This document shows positions 39,813-48,853 of a stretch of 64,000 nucleotides of DNA, piece after piece; the stretch's first letter is position 1, and each line of letters starts with the position of its first letter. The notes below the pieces were generated by a model. That model was not told the origin of the DNA, ran no database searches, and saw only the letters and a list, made by a program, of their open reading frames with translations. Source of the DNA: CALLJL01 sp964627255 (lineage in GTDB: Bacteria; Acidobacteriota; Aminicenantia; Aminicenantales; CALLJL01). The stretch lies in NCBI GenBank assembly GCA_964627255.1, contig CAZVIN010000128.1:16211-80210 (forward strand), written 5' to 3'. A program made the position numbers and the translations under genes.

Positions 39813-42347
39813 ATGCTGAAGGAAATCAGGATAAAAAAAGCAGCGCAGCATAACCTGAAGGGCATTGATGTTAATCTGCCGCGGCACCGATTTATTGTTA
39901 TTACTGGCCCCAGCGGTTCTGGGAAAAGCTCGCTGGCCTTCGATACTCTGTTTGCTGAAGGACAGCGCCGCTATTTGGAATGTCTTTCTGCTTATGCTCG
40001 GCAATTCCTGGAAATAATGCCCAAGCCAGAGATGGAATCTATCGAGGGTATTTCGCCCTCAATTTCCATCGACCAAAAAACCATTACGACCAATCCTCGC
40101 TCCACCGTCGGTACGGTTACGGAGATTCATGATTTCTTAAGGCTTCTTTATGCCCGGGTGGGAGTGCCTCATTGCCCGCAATGTGGCCGACCAGTTCAAG
40201 CCCAGAACCCGGAAAATATGGTTTTGAAACTGAAAGAAGTATTCGGGGGCAAGAGATTGAAGATTTTGGCGCCCTTAGTACGCGGCCGTAAGGGCGAATA
40301 CTCGCGGCTTTTGGAACGGCTAAGGCGAAAAGGTTTTCTCCGCGTCAGGATAGACGGCTCATGGCGAGACCTGGACGAAGAAATTTGGCTGGAACGAACT
40401 AAGAAACATGACTTAGAAGTTTTAGTGGATGAAGTGGTTGTCAGGCCGGCTTCAGAAAAAAGGCTTAAAGAAGCTGTGGCCCAAGCCTTGGAATTGGCCA
40501 ACGGTGACCTTTTGGTCATCCCGGAAAACGGCGCCAAAATGCTTTTTTCGGTCAAGTTGCTTTGCCCCTTTTGTGAAATAAGTCTGCCTCAGCTCGAGCC
40601 CCGGTATTTTTCCTTTAATAGTCCGTACGGGGCTTGCCCTGAATGTCATGGTCTTGGCTATAAAACTCGGCTGGATGAATGGGGCGAGCTGGAGCTAACA
40701 GAAGAAGTTTGTCCGGTGTGTGAGGGAAGGCGGCTGAAAAAGGAATCGCTGGCCGTCTTGATTGGCGGGAAAAATATCCACGAACTGAGCTCACTTCCGG
40801 CCAGCGAGCTGATTCCGACCATTCTGTCTTTTTCCTTCCCCCCTTCCCAGCAGGTTGTTGCCTCCAGAATAATCAAGGAGATACTTTCCCGGCTTCAGGT
40901 CATGGAAGAGCTCGGTCTGGCCTATCTTCAGCTTAGCCGGCCCACTTCGACTCTTTCGGGCGGTGAAGCCCAACGGGTCCGGTTAACTGCCCAAATAGGC
41001 GCCCGCCTCCGGGGCGTTCTCTATGTTTTGGATGAACCGACAATTGGCCTTCACCAGCGGGATAATCGGCGGCTGATTTCTTTGCTCAAGGCCATCCGAG
41101 ATGAAGGGAATTCAGTCGTGGTCGTAGAACATGACGAACAGACGATTCGCGCTGCCGATTATATTCTTGACCTTGGGCCCGGAGCGGGTGAAAAAGGTGG
41201 TTATAAGGTGGCTGAAGGACCTTTGGCCGCCATCTTGGCCTCCCCTGATTCGTTGACCGCTCAATACCTTCGAGGCGAAAAGGAAATACCGGTGCCCCGC
41301 AAGCGGCGTGAACCGCGCGGCTGGCTCATTATCCGTCAGGCAGAGGAACATAATCTTAAGGGAATTGACGTCCCGATTCCCCTGGGCGTGATGACCGCCG
41401 TAACCGGAGTTTCTGGTTCGGGTAAAAGCACCTTAGTCAGCGACATCCTGTTCCGGGCGCTGCAAAGGCAGCTTTACCGCTCCGCGGAGAGACCAGGAAA
41501 GCATGAAAGGATCGAAGGGATAAACCAGGTTGATAAGGTGGTCGCCGTTGACCAGAAGCCTATTGGCCGCACCCCGCGTTCTAACCCGGCTACCTACACC
41601 GGGCTTTTTACGCCCCTGCGAGAGCTTTTTTCCCGAACACCAGAAGCTAGGATGAGAGGCTACACAGCCAGCCGGTTTAGCTTTAACCTGCCTGGCGGCC
41701 GTTGCGAAGAATGCCAGGGAGCCGGGGTTAAAAAAATCGAGATGCACTTCCTGCCTGATGTTTTGGTTACTTGCGACCGCTGCGGCGGCCGGCGGTATAA
41801 TAAAGAAACCCTTTCTGTGCTCTATCATGGCAAAAACATTGCCTCTTTCTTGGACATGACTGTGGACGAGGCCTACGAGGAACTCAAGGCTCATCCTATA
41901 TTAAAAAAGAAGCTGGCAACGCTGCAACAGGTTGGTCTTGGTTATATTCGCTTAGGCCAGCCCGCCCCCACTCTTTCTGGTGGTGAGGCGCAAAGAATTA
42001 AATTGACTAAGGAATTGTCCCGGAAAGGAACCGGCCGGACTCTTTACATCCTTGATGAACCGACTACCGGGCTGCATTTCGATGATGTCCGCAAACTTAT
42101 CGAACTACTTCAGGCTTTGGTTGACCGAGGCAATAGCGTGGTGATCATCGAACATAACCTTGAGGTTATCAAGGCTTGCGATTATATTATTGACTTGGGC
42201 CCTGAAGGCGGCGAAGAAGGAGGTTGGGTGGTGGCCGCCGGTACTCCCGAAGAAGTCGCCGAAGTGGCCGACTCCTTTACTGGGCAGTTTCTGAGGAAGG
42301 TATTGGCCAAAAGGAGAGAAGGGAGAAAATTCGATGCCCTGGGCTGA
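39813..42347 (+). CDS. uvrA: Excinuclease ABC subunit A, shortened
   Basis: An 844-residue damage-recognition ATPase of nucleotide excision repair, about 100 residues shorter than usual. Walker A sites GPSGSGKSSLAFDT (about residue 31) and GVSGSGKSTLVSD (about 531), signatures TLSGGEAQRVRL and TLSGGEAQRIKL, Walker B VLDEPTIGL and ILDEPTTGL are all present. So are the zinc fingers CPFC...CPEC and CEEC...CDRC. The UvrB-binding region after CPQCGRPVQ is kept. The gap is between HGLGY (about 279) and CPVCEGRRLK (about 299). Only some 20 residues separate these, where E. coli has over 100. The three-gene run uvrA-holB-ricT follows. Confidence 0.95.
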   Translation: MLKEIRIKKAAQHNLKGIDVNLPRHRFIVITGPSGSGKSSLAFDTLFAEGQRRYLECLSAYARQFLEIMPKPEMESIEGISPSISIDQKTITTNPRSTVGTVTEIHDFLRLLYARVGVPHCPQCGRPVQAQNPENMVLKLKEVFGGKRLKILAPLVRGRKGEYSRLLERLRRKGFLRVRIDGSWRDLDEEIWLERTKKHDLEVLVDEVVVRPASEKRLKEAVAQALELANGDLLVIPENGAKMLFSVKLLCPFCEISLPQLEPRYFSFNSPYGACPECHGLGYKTRLDEWGELELTEEVCPVCEGRRLKKESLAVLIGGKNIHELSSLPASELIPTILSFSFPPSQQVVASRIIKEILSRLQVMEELGLAYLQLSRPTSTLSGGEAQRVRLTAQIGARLRGVLYVLDEPTIGLHQRDNRRLISLLKAIRDEGNSVVVVEHDEQTIRAADYILDLGPGAGEKGGYKVAEGPLAAILASPDSLTAQYLRGEKEIPVPRKRREPRGWLIIRQAEEHNLKGIDVPIPLGVMTAVTGVSGSGKSTLVSDILFRALQRQLYRSAERPGKHERIEGINQVDKVVAVDQKPIGRTPRSNPATYTGLFTPLRELFSRTPEARMRGYTASRFSFNLPGGRCEECQGAGVKKIEMHFLPDVLVTCDRCGGRRYNKETLSVLYHGKNIASFLDMTVDEAYEELKAHPILKKKLATLQQVGLGYIRLGQPAPTLSGGEAQRIKLTKELSRKGTGRTLYILDEPTTGLHFDDVRKLIELLQALVDRGNSVVIIEHNLEVIKACDYIIDLGPEGGEEGGWVVAAGTPEEVAEVADSFTGQFLRKVLAKRREGRKFDALG

Positions 42348-43338
42348 TTTTTATGGCCAGGAGACAGTCAAGAAAACGCTCCAGCAGGGGCTACGTTCCG
42401 GGACTTTACCCAATTCCTTACTTTTTGCCGGCCCTGATGAATTAGGAATGGAAAAGATGGCGCGGCTTTTAGCTCAGGCTCTGAATTGTCTGGGTTCAAG
42501 TGACGATGCCTGCGGTCGCTGCTCCGCTTGCCGGGCCTTAGATAAGGGTAATTTTCCTGATGTTTTGGAAATTGGCCTCGATAAGGAAGCAGGGAAAAAA
42601 AGCGCCGGGATTGATGAAGTCCGGGAAATTAGAGAGTTAGCGCTGCTGCGGCCGATGACCGGCCGACATCGAGTCTTTATTATTGAAAACGCGGATAAAA
42701 TAAGCCTGGAAGCAGCTAATGCTTTGCTAAAGATTCTGGAAGAGCCACCAGGGCATGCTTATTTCATTTTGATTTCTAAAAATCCGGAGCTCATCCCAGC
42801 TACTATTCAGTCTCGCTGTCGGTTAATTTCTTTTAAGCCCCTAAACCCTGAAGAGATTGAAAGAGCCTTGTTAAGCTCGGGGATGCCCGCCCAGAGAGCG
42901 AGGCTGGCGGCCATTTTAGCTGAGGGAAGCCTGGACCGGGCTTTGAGCCTCGATTGGGAAAAGGTAATGGCCGAACGACAATTAGCTTGGCACTATTTTT
43001 CTCAGTTGGTCACGGCCGCTGAAGCCTCGGGCTTTTTTAAAATTTTATCTTCCTCCCGCCAAGAAACAATAAGGCGAGATTTGGCGAATTTATTTCGTTT
43101 CTTTTTATCCTTTTGGCGGGACCTTCTGCTCATCCTGGAAAAAGGAGATGAAGACAGACTGTTGAACCCGGATTTAAGAGAAGGTTTGAAAAAATTGGGT
43201 GCCGAGCTGACAAGAGAAGCCTGCCTTCAGGGTATCGATTTAGCTGAAGAAATTCTTTCTGGCTTGGAAAAAAATCTAAACCCAAAGCTATTGGCCGCCT
43301 ATTTTTACGCTCAAGCGAGGAGGAAAGAAAATGGCTGA
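42334..43338 (+). CDS. holB: DNA polymerase III delta-prime subunit
   Basis: A 334-residue clamp-loader subunit. The N-terminal AAA+ domain starts WADFYGQETVKKTLQQGL. Its P-loop is degenerate (FAGPDELGMEKMARLL), normal for a non-hydrolysing delta-prime. The zinc site uses CLGSSDDACGRCSACRALD, followed by RPMTGRHRVFIIENADKIS, EAANALLKILEEPPGHAYF and the SRC motif in IPATIQSRCRLISF. Its start overlaps the uvrA end by 14 bp with GGGAG upstream, and its end overlaps ricT. Confidence 0.94.
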   Translation: MPWADFYGQETVKKTLQQGLRSGTLPNSLLFAGPDELGMEKMARLLAQALNCLGSSDDACGRCSACRALDKGNFPDVLEIGLDKEAGKKSAGIDEVREIRELALLRPMTGRHRVFIIENADKISLEAANALLKILEEPPGHAYFILISKNPELIPATIQSRCRLISFKPLNPEEIERALLSSGMPAQRARLAAILAEGSLDRALSLDWEKVMAERQLAWHYFSQLVTAAEASGFFKILSSSRQETIRRDLANLFRFFLSFWRDLLLILEKGDEDRLLNPDLREGLKKLGAELTREACLQGIDLAEEILSGLEKNLNPKLLAAYFYAQARRKENG

Positions 43339-44011
43339 GGTTGTTCGACTAATTTCTCTGACCACCGGGAAAATCATCCGAGCCCGGCGAGGGGAAGTTG
43401 AGGTTTCCCCCGGTGATATTTGTCTTATCGAATCAGAGCTGGGTGGGGACTTGGCCGAAGTTATCGACCTCGAGAGCGAAGTTTGCCGCTACCACCGGGC
43501 GACGAATGATTTGGTTAAAATTATTCGTTTAGCCACGGAAGAGGATAAGAATAAGCTGGCTTGGTTGAGAGAGAAGGAAAAGGAGGCTTTTCAATTCTGT
43601 TTGGAAAGGGTCAAAGCTCACGGCTTGCCGATGAAGTTAGTCGCGGTAAGATATTTTTTTAACGAGAAAAAAGGAATATTTTATTATACGGCCGAGGGCC
43701 GGATTGATTTCCGGCAATTAGTTAAAGATTTGGCTCGAGAGTTGAAGATGAGGATCGAGATGCGGCAGATTGGGGTCCGCGACGAGGCCAAATTAGTCGG
43801 AGGATTAGGCGTCTGTGGTCGGCTCCTCTGCTGCTTTAGCTTTATGAAGACTTTTGAGCCGGTCACGATTCAAAAAGCGCGTCGTCAGCAAATTGTCATC
43901 AACCCCACCAAGATTTCTGGCCTTTGCGGCCGGTTGATGTGTTGTTTGGCCTTTGAAGAGGAATCCTTCGGCCGGATGTACAGCGAGGAAGAAAATCTAA
44001 TCGAGGATTAG
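43331..44011 (+). CDS. ricT: PSP1/RicT family protein (YaaT-like)
   Basis: A 226-residue cytoplasmic protein. The PSP1 domain includes LVAVRYFFNEKKGIFYYTAEGRIDFRQLVKDLA and RIEMRQIGVRDEAKLVGGLG. It also has the cysteine-rich VCGRLLCCFSF and SGLCGRLMCCLAFEEESF. In Bacillus RicT joins an Fe-S complex (RicA/F/T) that stimulates RNase Y. The other two partners are not in the window. The holB-ricT order is conserved in Firmicutes as well, which supports both calls. It overlaps holB by 8 bp. Confidence 0.92.
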   Translation: MAEVVRLISLTTGKIIRARRGEVEVSPGDICLIESELGGDLAEVIDLESEVCRYHRATNDLVKIIRLATEEDKNKLAWLREKEKEAFQFCLERVKAHGLPMKLVAVRYFFNEKKGIFYYTAEGRIDFRQLVKDLARELKMRIEMRQIGVRDEAKLVGGLGVCGRLLCCFSFMKTFEPVTIQKARRQQIVINPTKISGLCGRLMCCLAFEEESFGRMYSEEENLIED

Positions 44012-44060
44012 ACTTGTTGTTAGCCTTAGGCTTAGGCGAAAAAAAGAGAACTCAGGCGGG

Positions 44061-44711
44061 TTATTGTTGGGTTTTGACCATAAATTGAACCCGGCTGGAA
44101 ACAGCGATTAAAACGCCGTTAGGGGAATAAGCTTTAACCTGCCAGGAATACCTCTCTCCGGGGACCATTTTTTGCCTGATTTCTTCGGGAACTTGAATCC
44201 GTGTTTCCCGGGTGGTGGCTGTCCAGAGAAGTTCGTTATTATAAACGGAGATTTTATATTCGACGTTTTCTCCCTGCTTTTTCCACTCGAAAAAGAGAGG
44301 GGGAGTAGAGACGTCGATGATGGGCGAAATGAGGTTTAGCGCCTGACCACGAATGACATTATCATCGTTGAGGACAAAAGTGGGCATTTTTTCCTTAGTG
44401 AAGGGTTGGAAGATGAGGACAACGACCAGAAAGAGGGCGGCCGCAGCTGGTGCTAAAATCCAGGGCCGGATGGCCAGCTTGGTCCAGACATCGTCAGCCC
44501 AGCTGAAGGCCTTGGGTCTGGACGGTTCGATTCCCTGAACTAAGGCCGCACCCTGAGCCTTAACGGTATTGATTAACGCTTCTCTTTCCTGAAGACGAGA
44601 AAAGCACCGGGAGCAGTTAAAAAAGTGCTCCTCAAATCGTTCCGCCTCTTCAGAGTCCAATTTATTTAAAAGGTAGCCATCGATTACTTCTTCAAACCGG
44701 CATTTACTCAT
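44061..44711 (-). CDS. Anti-sigma factor with N-terminal zinc finger
   Basis: About 216 residues. The N-terminal ZAS-type zinc finger has CRFEEVIDGYLLNKL and the HX3CX2C signature in FEEHFFNCSRCFSRL. A single transmembrane helix (PWILAPAAAALFLVVVLIFQPF, about residues 76-97) is followed by a periplasmic beta-rich domain (IDVSTPPLFFEWKKQGENVEYKISVYN in short strands). It lies 23 bp after a sigma factor gene on the same strand, so it most likely binds and silences it. ATG 44711 with AGGAG is chosen over the upstream frame start. Confidence 0.88.
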   Translation of the reverse strand: MSKCRFEEVIDGYLLNKLDSEEAERFEEHFFNCSRCFSRLQEREALINTVKAQGAALVQGIEPSRPKAFSWADDVWTKLAIRPWILAPAAAALFLVVVLIFQPFTKEKMPTFVLNDDNVIRGQALNLISPIIDVSTPPLFFEWKKQGENVEYKISVYNNELLWTATTRETRIQVPEEIRQKMVPGERYSWQVKAYSPNGVLIAVSSRVQFMVKTQQ

Positions 44712-44734
44712 CGGGGTTCTCCTTGCCCATCCTT

Positions 44735-45289
44735 TCATTCTTTTAGTCGTCGCTCGGACGAAAAATTGGAATTTTTCTCGGGGAAAAACCGGCGGAGGAC
44801 CTTGCTCAGGACTTTCTGAGCATAATAGAGACGCTCGCTGACCTGGCGTTCGGATACGCCGAGACGGGCAGCCACCTCTTCCCGGCTTAACTCTTTATAA
44901 TAATAAAGATAGAGAATCTCCCTAAATTTAGGCTTGAGCTTGAAAAGAGCTTGGGAAATTATCTCCGCCCTTTCTTTTTTCATCAGGGTTTCCTCAGGGC
45001 TAAAGGCACTCGTGGCTATCTCGGTCATTTCCACCTTAACTTTTGATTTTTTGCGGATGCAATCGACGATTCTTCTTTTGGTTATGGTGTAAATAAAGGT
45101 GCCAAGGCTGCATTCTCCCCTGAATTCGCCAGTCTGGAGCTTGGTTATTACTTGAGTTAGAACATCCTGGACCACATCTTCCCACTCGGGGTAAGTTGGA
45201 CCAAGGGCTTTTTTGACGCTAAAGCCAACGACTGGCCGATAGCGGCGGATAATTTCTTCCAATTCTTGGGAGGAAAACTGTTTGGACAT
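44735..45289 (-). CDS. RNA polymerase sigma factor, ECF-like sigma-70 family
   Basis: About 184 residues. Region 2 has EDVVQDVLTQVITKLQTGEF and GTFIYTITKRRIVDCIRKK (the RNA polymerase-binding and -10-reading helices). Region 4 has LKPKFREILYLYYYKELSREE and EVAARLGVSERQVSERLYYA (helix-turn-helix for the -35). No region 3 is seen, as in ECF factors. The open frame begins 48 codons earlier, but ATG 45287-45289 fits the family start and is preceded by TATAAT 9 nt upstream. It is paired with the anti-sigma gene downstream. Confidence 0.9.
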   Translation of the reverse strand: MSKQFSSQELEEIIRRYRPVVGFSVKKALGPTYPEWEDVVQDVLTQVITKLQTGEFRGECSLGTFIYTITKRRIVDCIRKKSKVKVEMTEIATSAFSPEETLMKKERAEIISQALFKLKPKFREILYLYYYKELSREEVAARLGVSERQVSERLYYAQKVLSKVLRRFFPEKNSNFSSERRLKE

Positions 45290-45298
45290 TACTGACTT

Positions 45299-45326
45299 AT
45301 TATAAACGTCGCCCAATAAAAAGCAA
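45299..45326 (-). promoter_or_regulatory. Promoter of the sigma/anti-sigma pair, leaderless geometry
   Basis: TTGCTT (45321-45326), 16 bp, perfect TATAAT (45299-45304), 9 nt to the ATG. It looks like a housekeeping promoter. The -35 has only TTG in common with consensus, so autoregulation by the ECF factor is not excluded. Confidence 0.5.
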
Positions 45327-45520
45327 AAGGCTTTTTCACTCAGCCTTAAACAGCCAAGGTTAATCAAAAGCCGGGCGAGTGGAGTTCGGAAGGAAGGGGA
45401 AAGCGTTAGCCGCCTAACCAACTGGGTGGTCAAAATTAGGTTGAGGTCATTAATCGGTAAGCTAATTCTTTTTCCTGCTTCAGGCGATTAATTTCGACTA
45501 AAAAGGTGCCTGGAGTCGGA

Positions 45521-45760
45521 ATGAAGACAAAAAGAAACTTAGAGCGATTGAGATTAGTGGTTCATCAGGAAAGAGCCTTCTTCGCCCTCATTGAGAACTG
45601 GATAAGTGAACGGGGGTTTGAAATCCTCAACACCTGCCCCTTAGAAAGAAAGATGAATATTCTTCCCCGCCAAAGAAATTCCGAATTTTCGCCGCTCCTC
45701 TCGACTAAACCAATGCCCTCTGAAGGGAACGAAGGTAAAAGAAATGGCTCAGCGAGATAA
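45521..45760 (+). CDS. Small hypothetical protein upstream of the HD-GYP gene
   Basis: 79 residues, unrecognised. It opens with a predicted helical stretch (KRNLERLRLVVHQERAFFAL) followed by ENWISERGFEILNTCPLERK and a Pro/Ser-rich tail. No membrane segment or known motif. GGAG precedes the ATG. Its end overlaps the HD-GYP start by 17 bp, suggesting co-translation and a shared role. A shared upstream promoter between 45327 and 45520 is expected but not clear. Confidence 0.5.
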   Translation: MKTKRNLERLRLVVHQERAFFALIENWISERGFEILNTCPLERKMNILPRQRNSEFSPLLSTKPMPSEGNEGKRNGSAR

Positions 45761-46706
45761 AAAATCGAAAGAAGGGGCCGTTGATTTTGTTTCCCTGATC
45801 CTGGAAGACACTTCTGGTCAGCGTTCGGTATTTAATGGCGGCTTAAGCCAGGGACGGTCTCCCAATTCTTTATCCTTAAGCTCCAATAATTGGGCGTCCT
45901 TAACCGGAATGGGGCCAGGAGTTGGCTGTGACCAGGAGACCGGTTTCCCCAGTTTTAACCAATGGGACGGCGCCAACTTCAGAGTGGCGAGGTTGGAGAA
46001 AGCCAGAAAGGCTCTCCGGTCCTTAGAAAAATGGTATGAAACCCTCTTGGAGAAAGATGCTGATATCTCTAATTATAAAAATTTTGGCCAGCGAGTTTTT
46101 TTCAATTCCCAATTGATTTATCTAATTGCCGCTACGGATGATAGCGAAAATAACGTTGGCCACAGTCAGTTTGTTGCCAGTTACGCTCTTCTTTTGGCCA
46201 GAGCCATGGGCATTGAGGATGAAAACTTTCTCGTCGACTTAGAAAGGGGGGCGCTCCTCCATGATATAGGCAAAGTCGGCCTCCCCTCTTCTGTGCTCAG
46301 GAAAGAAACGCCCCTCACTCCGCTAGAGCGGGCCATAATTAAAGAGCATCCTTTGCTTGGCTATTTGTTGCTTCAAGATTATGCCTTCCTTGTCGGCGCC
46401 ATCGAAGTCGTTCTTTATCACCATGAGTGGTATGACGGCCAGGGTTACCCTTTTGGTCTGAAAGGCGAGGAGATTCCGCTGGCGGCCAGGATTTTTTCTT
46501 TGGCTGATACCCTTGACGCCATTACTTCAGACCGACCCTATCGCCGTGGTCAGCGCTTCGAAGCGGCCCTCAAAGAAATAATAAAGGGGAGTGGAACCCA
46601 ATTTGACCCGTCCATCGTTGACATCTTTCTATCTTTACCCCAGGAGAGATGGGAAAAGGCTCGCTCCGAGGCTCTGAGAACTTTTCGCCTCCCTCTAATT
46701 CATTGA
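45744..46706 (+). CDS. HD-GYP domain protein, putative cyclic-di-nucleotide phosphodiesterase
   Basis: A 320-residue protein. The N-terminal 90 residues are unassigned and mostly polar. The HD-GYP domain follows: ERGALLHDIGKVGLPSSVL (HD metal site), IKEHPLLGYLLLQD, LYHHEWYDGQGYPFGLKGEEI (the HHE..DGxGYP signature) and AARIFSLADTLDAITSDRPYR. All metal-binding residues appear intact, so it should hydrolyse c-di-GMP or a related dinucleotide. There is no N-terminal receiver domain, so the small upstream protein may be a partner. Its last 7 bp overlap the convergent LUD gene. Confidence 0.9.
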   Translation: MAQRDKKSKEGAVDFVSLILEDTSGQRSVFNGGLSQGRSPNSLSLSSNNWASLTGMGPGVGCDQETGFPSFNQWDGANFRVARLEKARKALRSLEKWYETLLEKDADISNYKNFGQRVFFNSQLIYLIAATDDSENNVGHSQFVASYALLLARAMGIEDENFLVDLERGALLHDIGKVGLPSSVLRKETPLTPLERAIIKEHPLLGYLLLQDYAFLVGAIEVVLYHHEWYDGQGYPFGLKGEEIPLAARIFSLADTLDAITSDRPYRRGQRFEAALKEIIKGSGTQFDPSIVDIFLSLPQERWEKARSEALRTFRLPLIH

Positions 46707-48853
46707 CCCTCTGAAAGAGAAAGACCTTTGTCCTGAGGCAGGACCGTTTCTATTATTTCGGCTAAATGAAAGACCTGAAAAGGCGGGGATTCTTGAGCCA
46801 AACCGGCTCGCAGTTGGAATAAACAACCCGGGCATTCAGTTATTATTATCTGGGAACCGCTCTCTTTTATTTTAGGCTTTTTCTTAGCCCAAAGCCGATG
46901 AGCTACTTCTGGATGGCGGAAAGAGAAAATGCCGCAGAACCCGCAACAACTCGATTCCTTTCCTTCGGCCACGACAGTTAAACCGGCCTTCTGGAAAAAA
47001 GCTATTCTTTCGCCAACTTTTTGGCCATTGGCCACAAGATGGCAAGGGGCATGATAAAAGATTGTTTGACCCCTTAAAAAAGCAGGCGGCACTAAATTAA
47101 AACCCGATTTTTGAAGCCAGGTGGTCAGGTCAAATACTCGAGAAGACCAAGCTTGAGTGGCAGGCTCTATCTCTGGATAAACCTTGCTTAAAACATGCTG
47201 GCCGGTGGGGCAAAAAGTGAGAATAGCTTCCGGTTTTTCCCTTTCCCAGGAGCCAAGATTCTGACGGCTTAGCTTGATTAAGGCTTTTTTATCGCCGAGG
47301 TGGAAGTTGGGCGCGCCGCAGCAAACCTGGTCATCAGGCGAGACTACCACGTAACCAGCTTCTTTTAGCCAGCGCGTTGTTTTTTCTCTGATTTCAGGAA
47401 AAAACCACCTTCCGAGGCAACCTTCAAACAGATAAACCTTGGCCCCTTTTTTCGGGTTTGGTGGCTCTTTTTCTTCTCCCAGGGACTTTTTTGAGCGAGG
47501 CTTGAGAAGCGGCAGCCTTTTTTCTTTGGTCCAGATAAAAGGGAGGGGTCGGAGATGATTATTTTCGGCCCAGATTTTTTGAGCCAAGCTCAGCACGCGG
47601 ATGGCTCGGTCCTGGAGCTTTCTCCTTGGCATCAGTCGGGACAGAACTTTTTCCGCCCAGGAGGGGCCTAAATCAGATTTAAGCCGAACAATTAGCTCCC
47701 CAGAATGAAGACCCACCGGGCAAAAGGTTTCGCATTTCTTACAATCAGCACAAAGAGAAAGGAGGCGGGAGACCTCCTTTGGCTTTCTGGTCATATACGT
47801 TAGCAACAGTCCTATACCGCCAGGATAAACGGGGCCACCAAAAACATGGCCACCTAAGGTTTGAAAAACAGGGCAAACCAGCATACAACCACCGCATTTT
47901 AAACAGGTCAGGATTTCTCGATAATCAGAGTCTTCAGCTAAGGCTGTCCGGCCGTTATCCAAAAGGATGATATGAAGCTCGCGCGGCCCATGAGCGCCAG
48001 TCACGGGTTCCTTTTCAATATCGGTGGTTGAGCTTGGCCCAGTAATAAAGGAAACATAAGAGGTGAGGCGGCGACCGCTGGCCGAGGCGACAAGGGCTTT
48101 GATAAGCGTTGCAGCCTGTTCCATCGTGGCCACTATTTTATCGACCGTGATAAGGGCGATATGAACCGGAGGTAATGAGCTTACTAACCGCGCATTGCCC
48201 TCGTTACTAATGATTACCAGAGTTCCCGATTCCGCCACTGCCAAGTTAGCTCCTGTTAGGCCGATATCGGCCTGCAAAAAGAGCGGCCTCATGTACTCTC
48301 GAGCCGCCCTGGTTATTTCTTTGGGGTCAGGGGGGATGGGCCGGCCAAGATGCCGGCTTAATAGGGAGGCAATCTCTTCTTTCGTTTTATGCAGGGCGGG
48401 GGCAGTAATATGGGATGGTCTTTCCTTGGCTAATTGAACAATCCATTCGCCAAGGTCTGTTTCTATCACCTCAAGGCCGTGTTTTTCTAAAAAACTATTG
48501 AGGCCTATTTCCTCACTGACCATGCTCTTGGCTTTTAAAATGAGTTTGGCCTGATGGCGGTCAATGATCTCCTTGACGTGGCTCAGAGCTTCTTGAGGCG
48601 TAACAGCTAAATGAACTTGCGCGGCCGCTTCGACGGCTCTAAGGACGAATTCTTTGATTAAAGCGGGTAGCCTAGACAGGCATTCTTCCCTTATGGAGCG
48701 GGCTTTAGCCTTTAGTTCCTCCAAGGGAATAGCGGCCTCGAGTTTTTCTACTTGGCGGCGGTGATGATTAGAAGCTCGCTCTAAAGCCCGCTGGAGGTTG
48801 GGGTCACGAAGAGCAGAGCGAATCAAGCGAGAGCGACGCCGCAAAGGCCACAT
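46700..48853 (-). CDS. LUD-domain iron-sulfur protein fused to CCG domains (LutB-LutA-like)
   Basis: A 717-residue redox protein. The LUD/LutB region (about 60-300) is followed by two 4Fe-4S motifs (CLKCGGCMLVCPVF about 315, CADCKKCETFCPVG about 370). Two CCG heterodisulfide-reductase-type domains then follow: QVCCGAPNFHLGD (about 509) and FYHAPCHLVANG...SSCCGFCGIFSF...ITECPGC (about 610-690). LutB and LutA are usually separate subunits of L-lactate dehydrogenase LutABC. Here they are one chain and no LutC is adjacent. Lactate or glycolate-like hydroxyacid oxidation is likely but not proven. It overlaps ftsK by 1 bp. Confidence 0.87.
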   Translation of the reverse strand: MWPLRRRSRLIRSALRDPNLQRALERASNHHRRQVEKLEAAIPLEELKAKARSIREECLSRLPALIKEFVLRAVEAAAQVHLAVTPQEALSHVKEIIDRHQAKLILKAKSMVSEEIGLNSFLEKHGLEVIETDLGEWIVQLAKERPSHITAPALHKTKEEIASLLSRHLGRPIPPDPKEITRAAREYMRPLFLQADIGLTGANLAVAESGTLVIISNEGNARLVSSLPPVHIALITVDKIVATMEQAATLIKALVASASGRRLTSYVSFITGPSSTTDIEKEPVTGAHGPRELHIILLDNGRTALAEDSDYREILTCLKCGGCMLVCPVFQTLGGHVFGGPVYPGGIGLLLTYMTRKPKEVSRLLSLCADCKKCETFCPVGLHSGELIVRLKSDLGPSWAEKVLSRLMPRRKLQDRAIRVLSLAQKIWAENNHLRPLPFIWTKEKRLPLLKPRSKKSLGEEKEPPNPKKGAKVYLFEGCLGRWFFPEIREKTTRWLKEAGYVVVSPDDQVCCGAPNFHLGDKKALIKLSRQNLGSWEREKPEAILTFCPTGQHVLSKVYPEIEPATQAWSSRVFDLTTWLQKSGFNLVPPAFLRGQTIFYHAPCHLVANGQKVGERIAFFQKAGLTVVAEGKESSCCGFCGIFSFRHPEVAHRLWAKKKPKIKESGSQIIITECPGCLFQLRAGLAQESPPFQVFHLAEIIETVLPQDKGLSLSEGQ

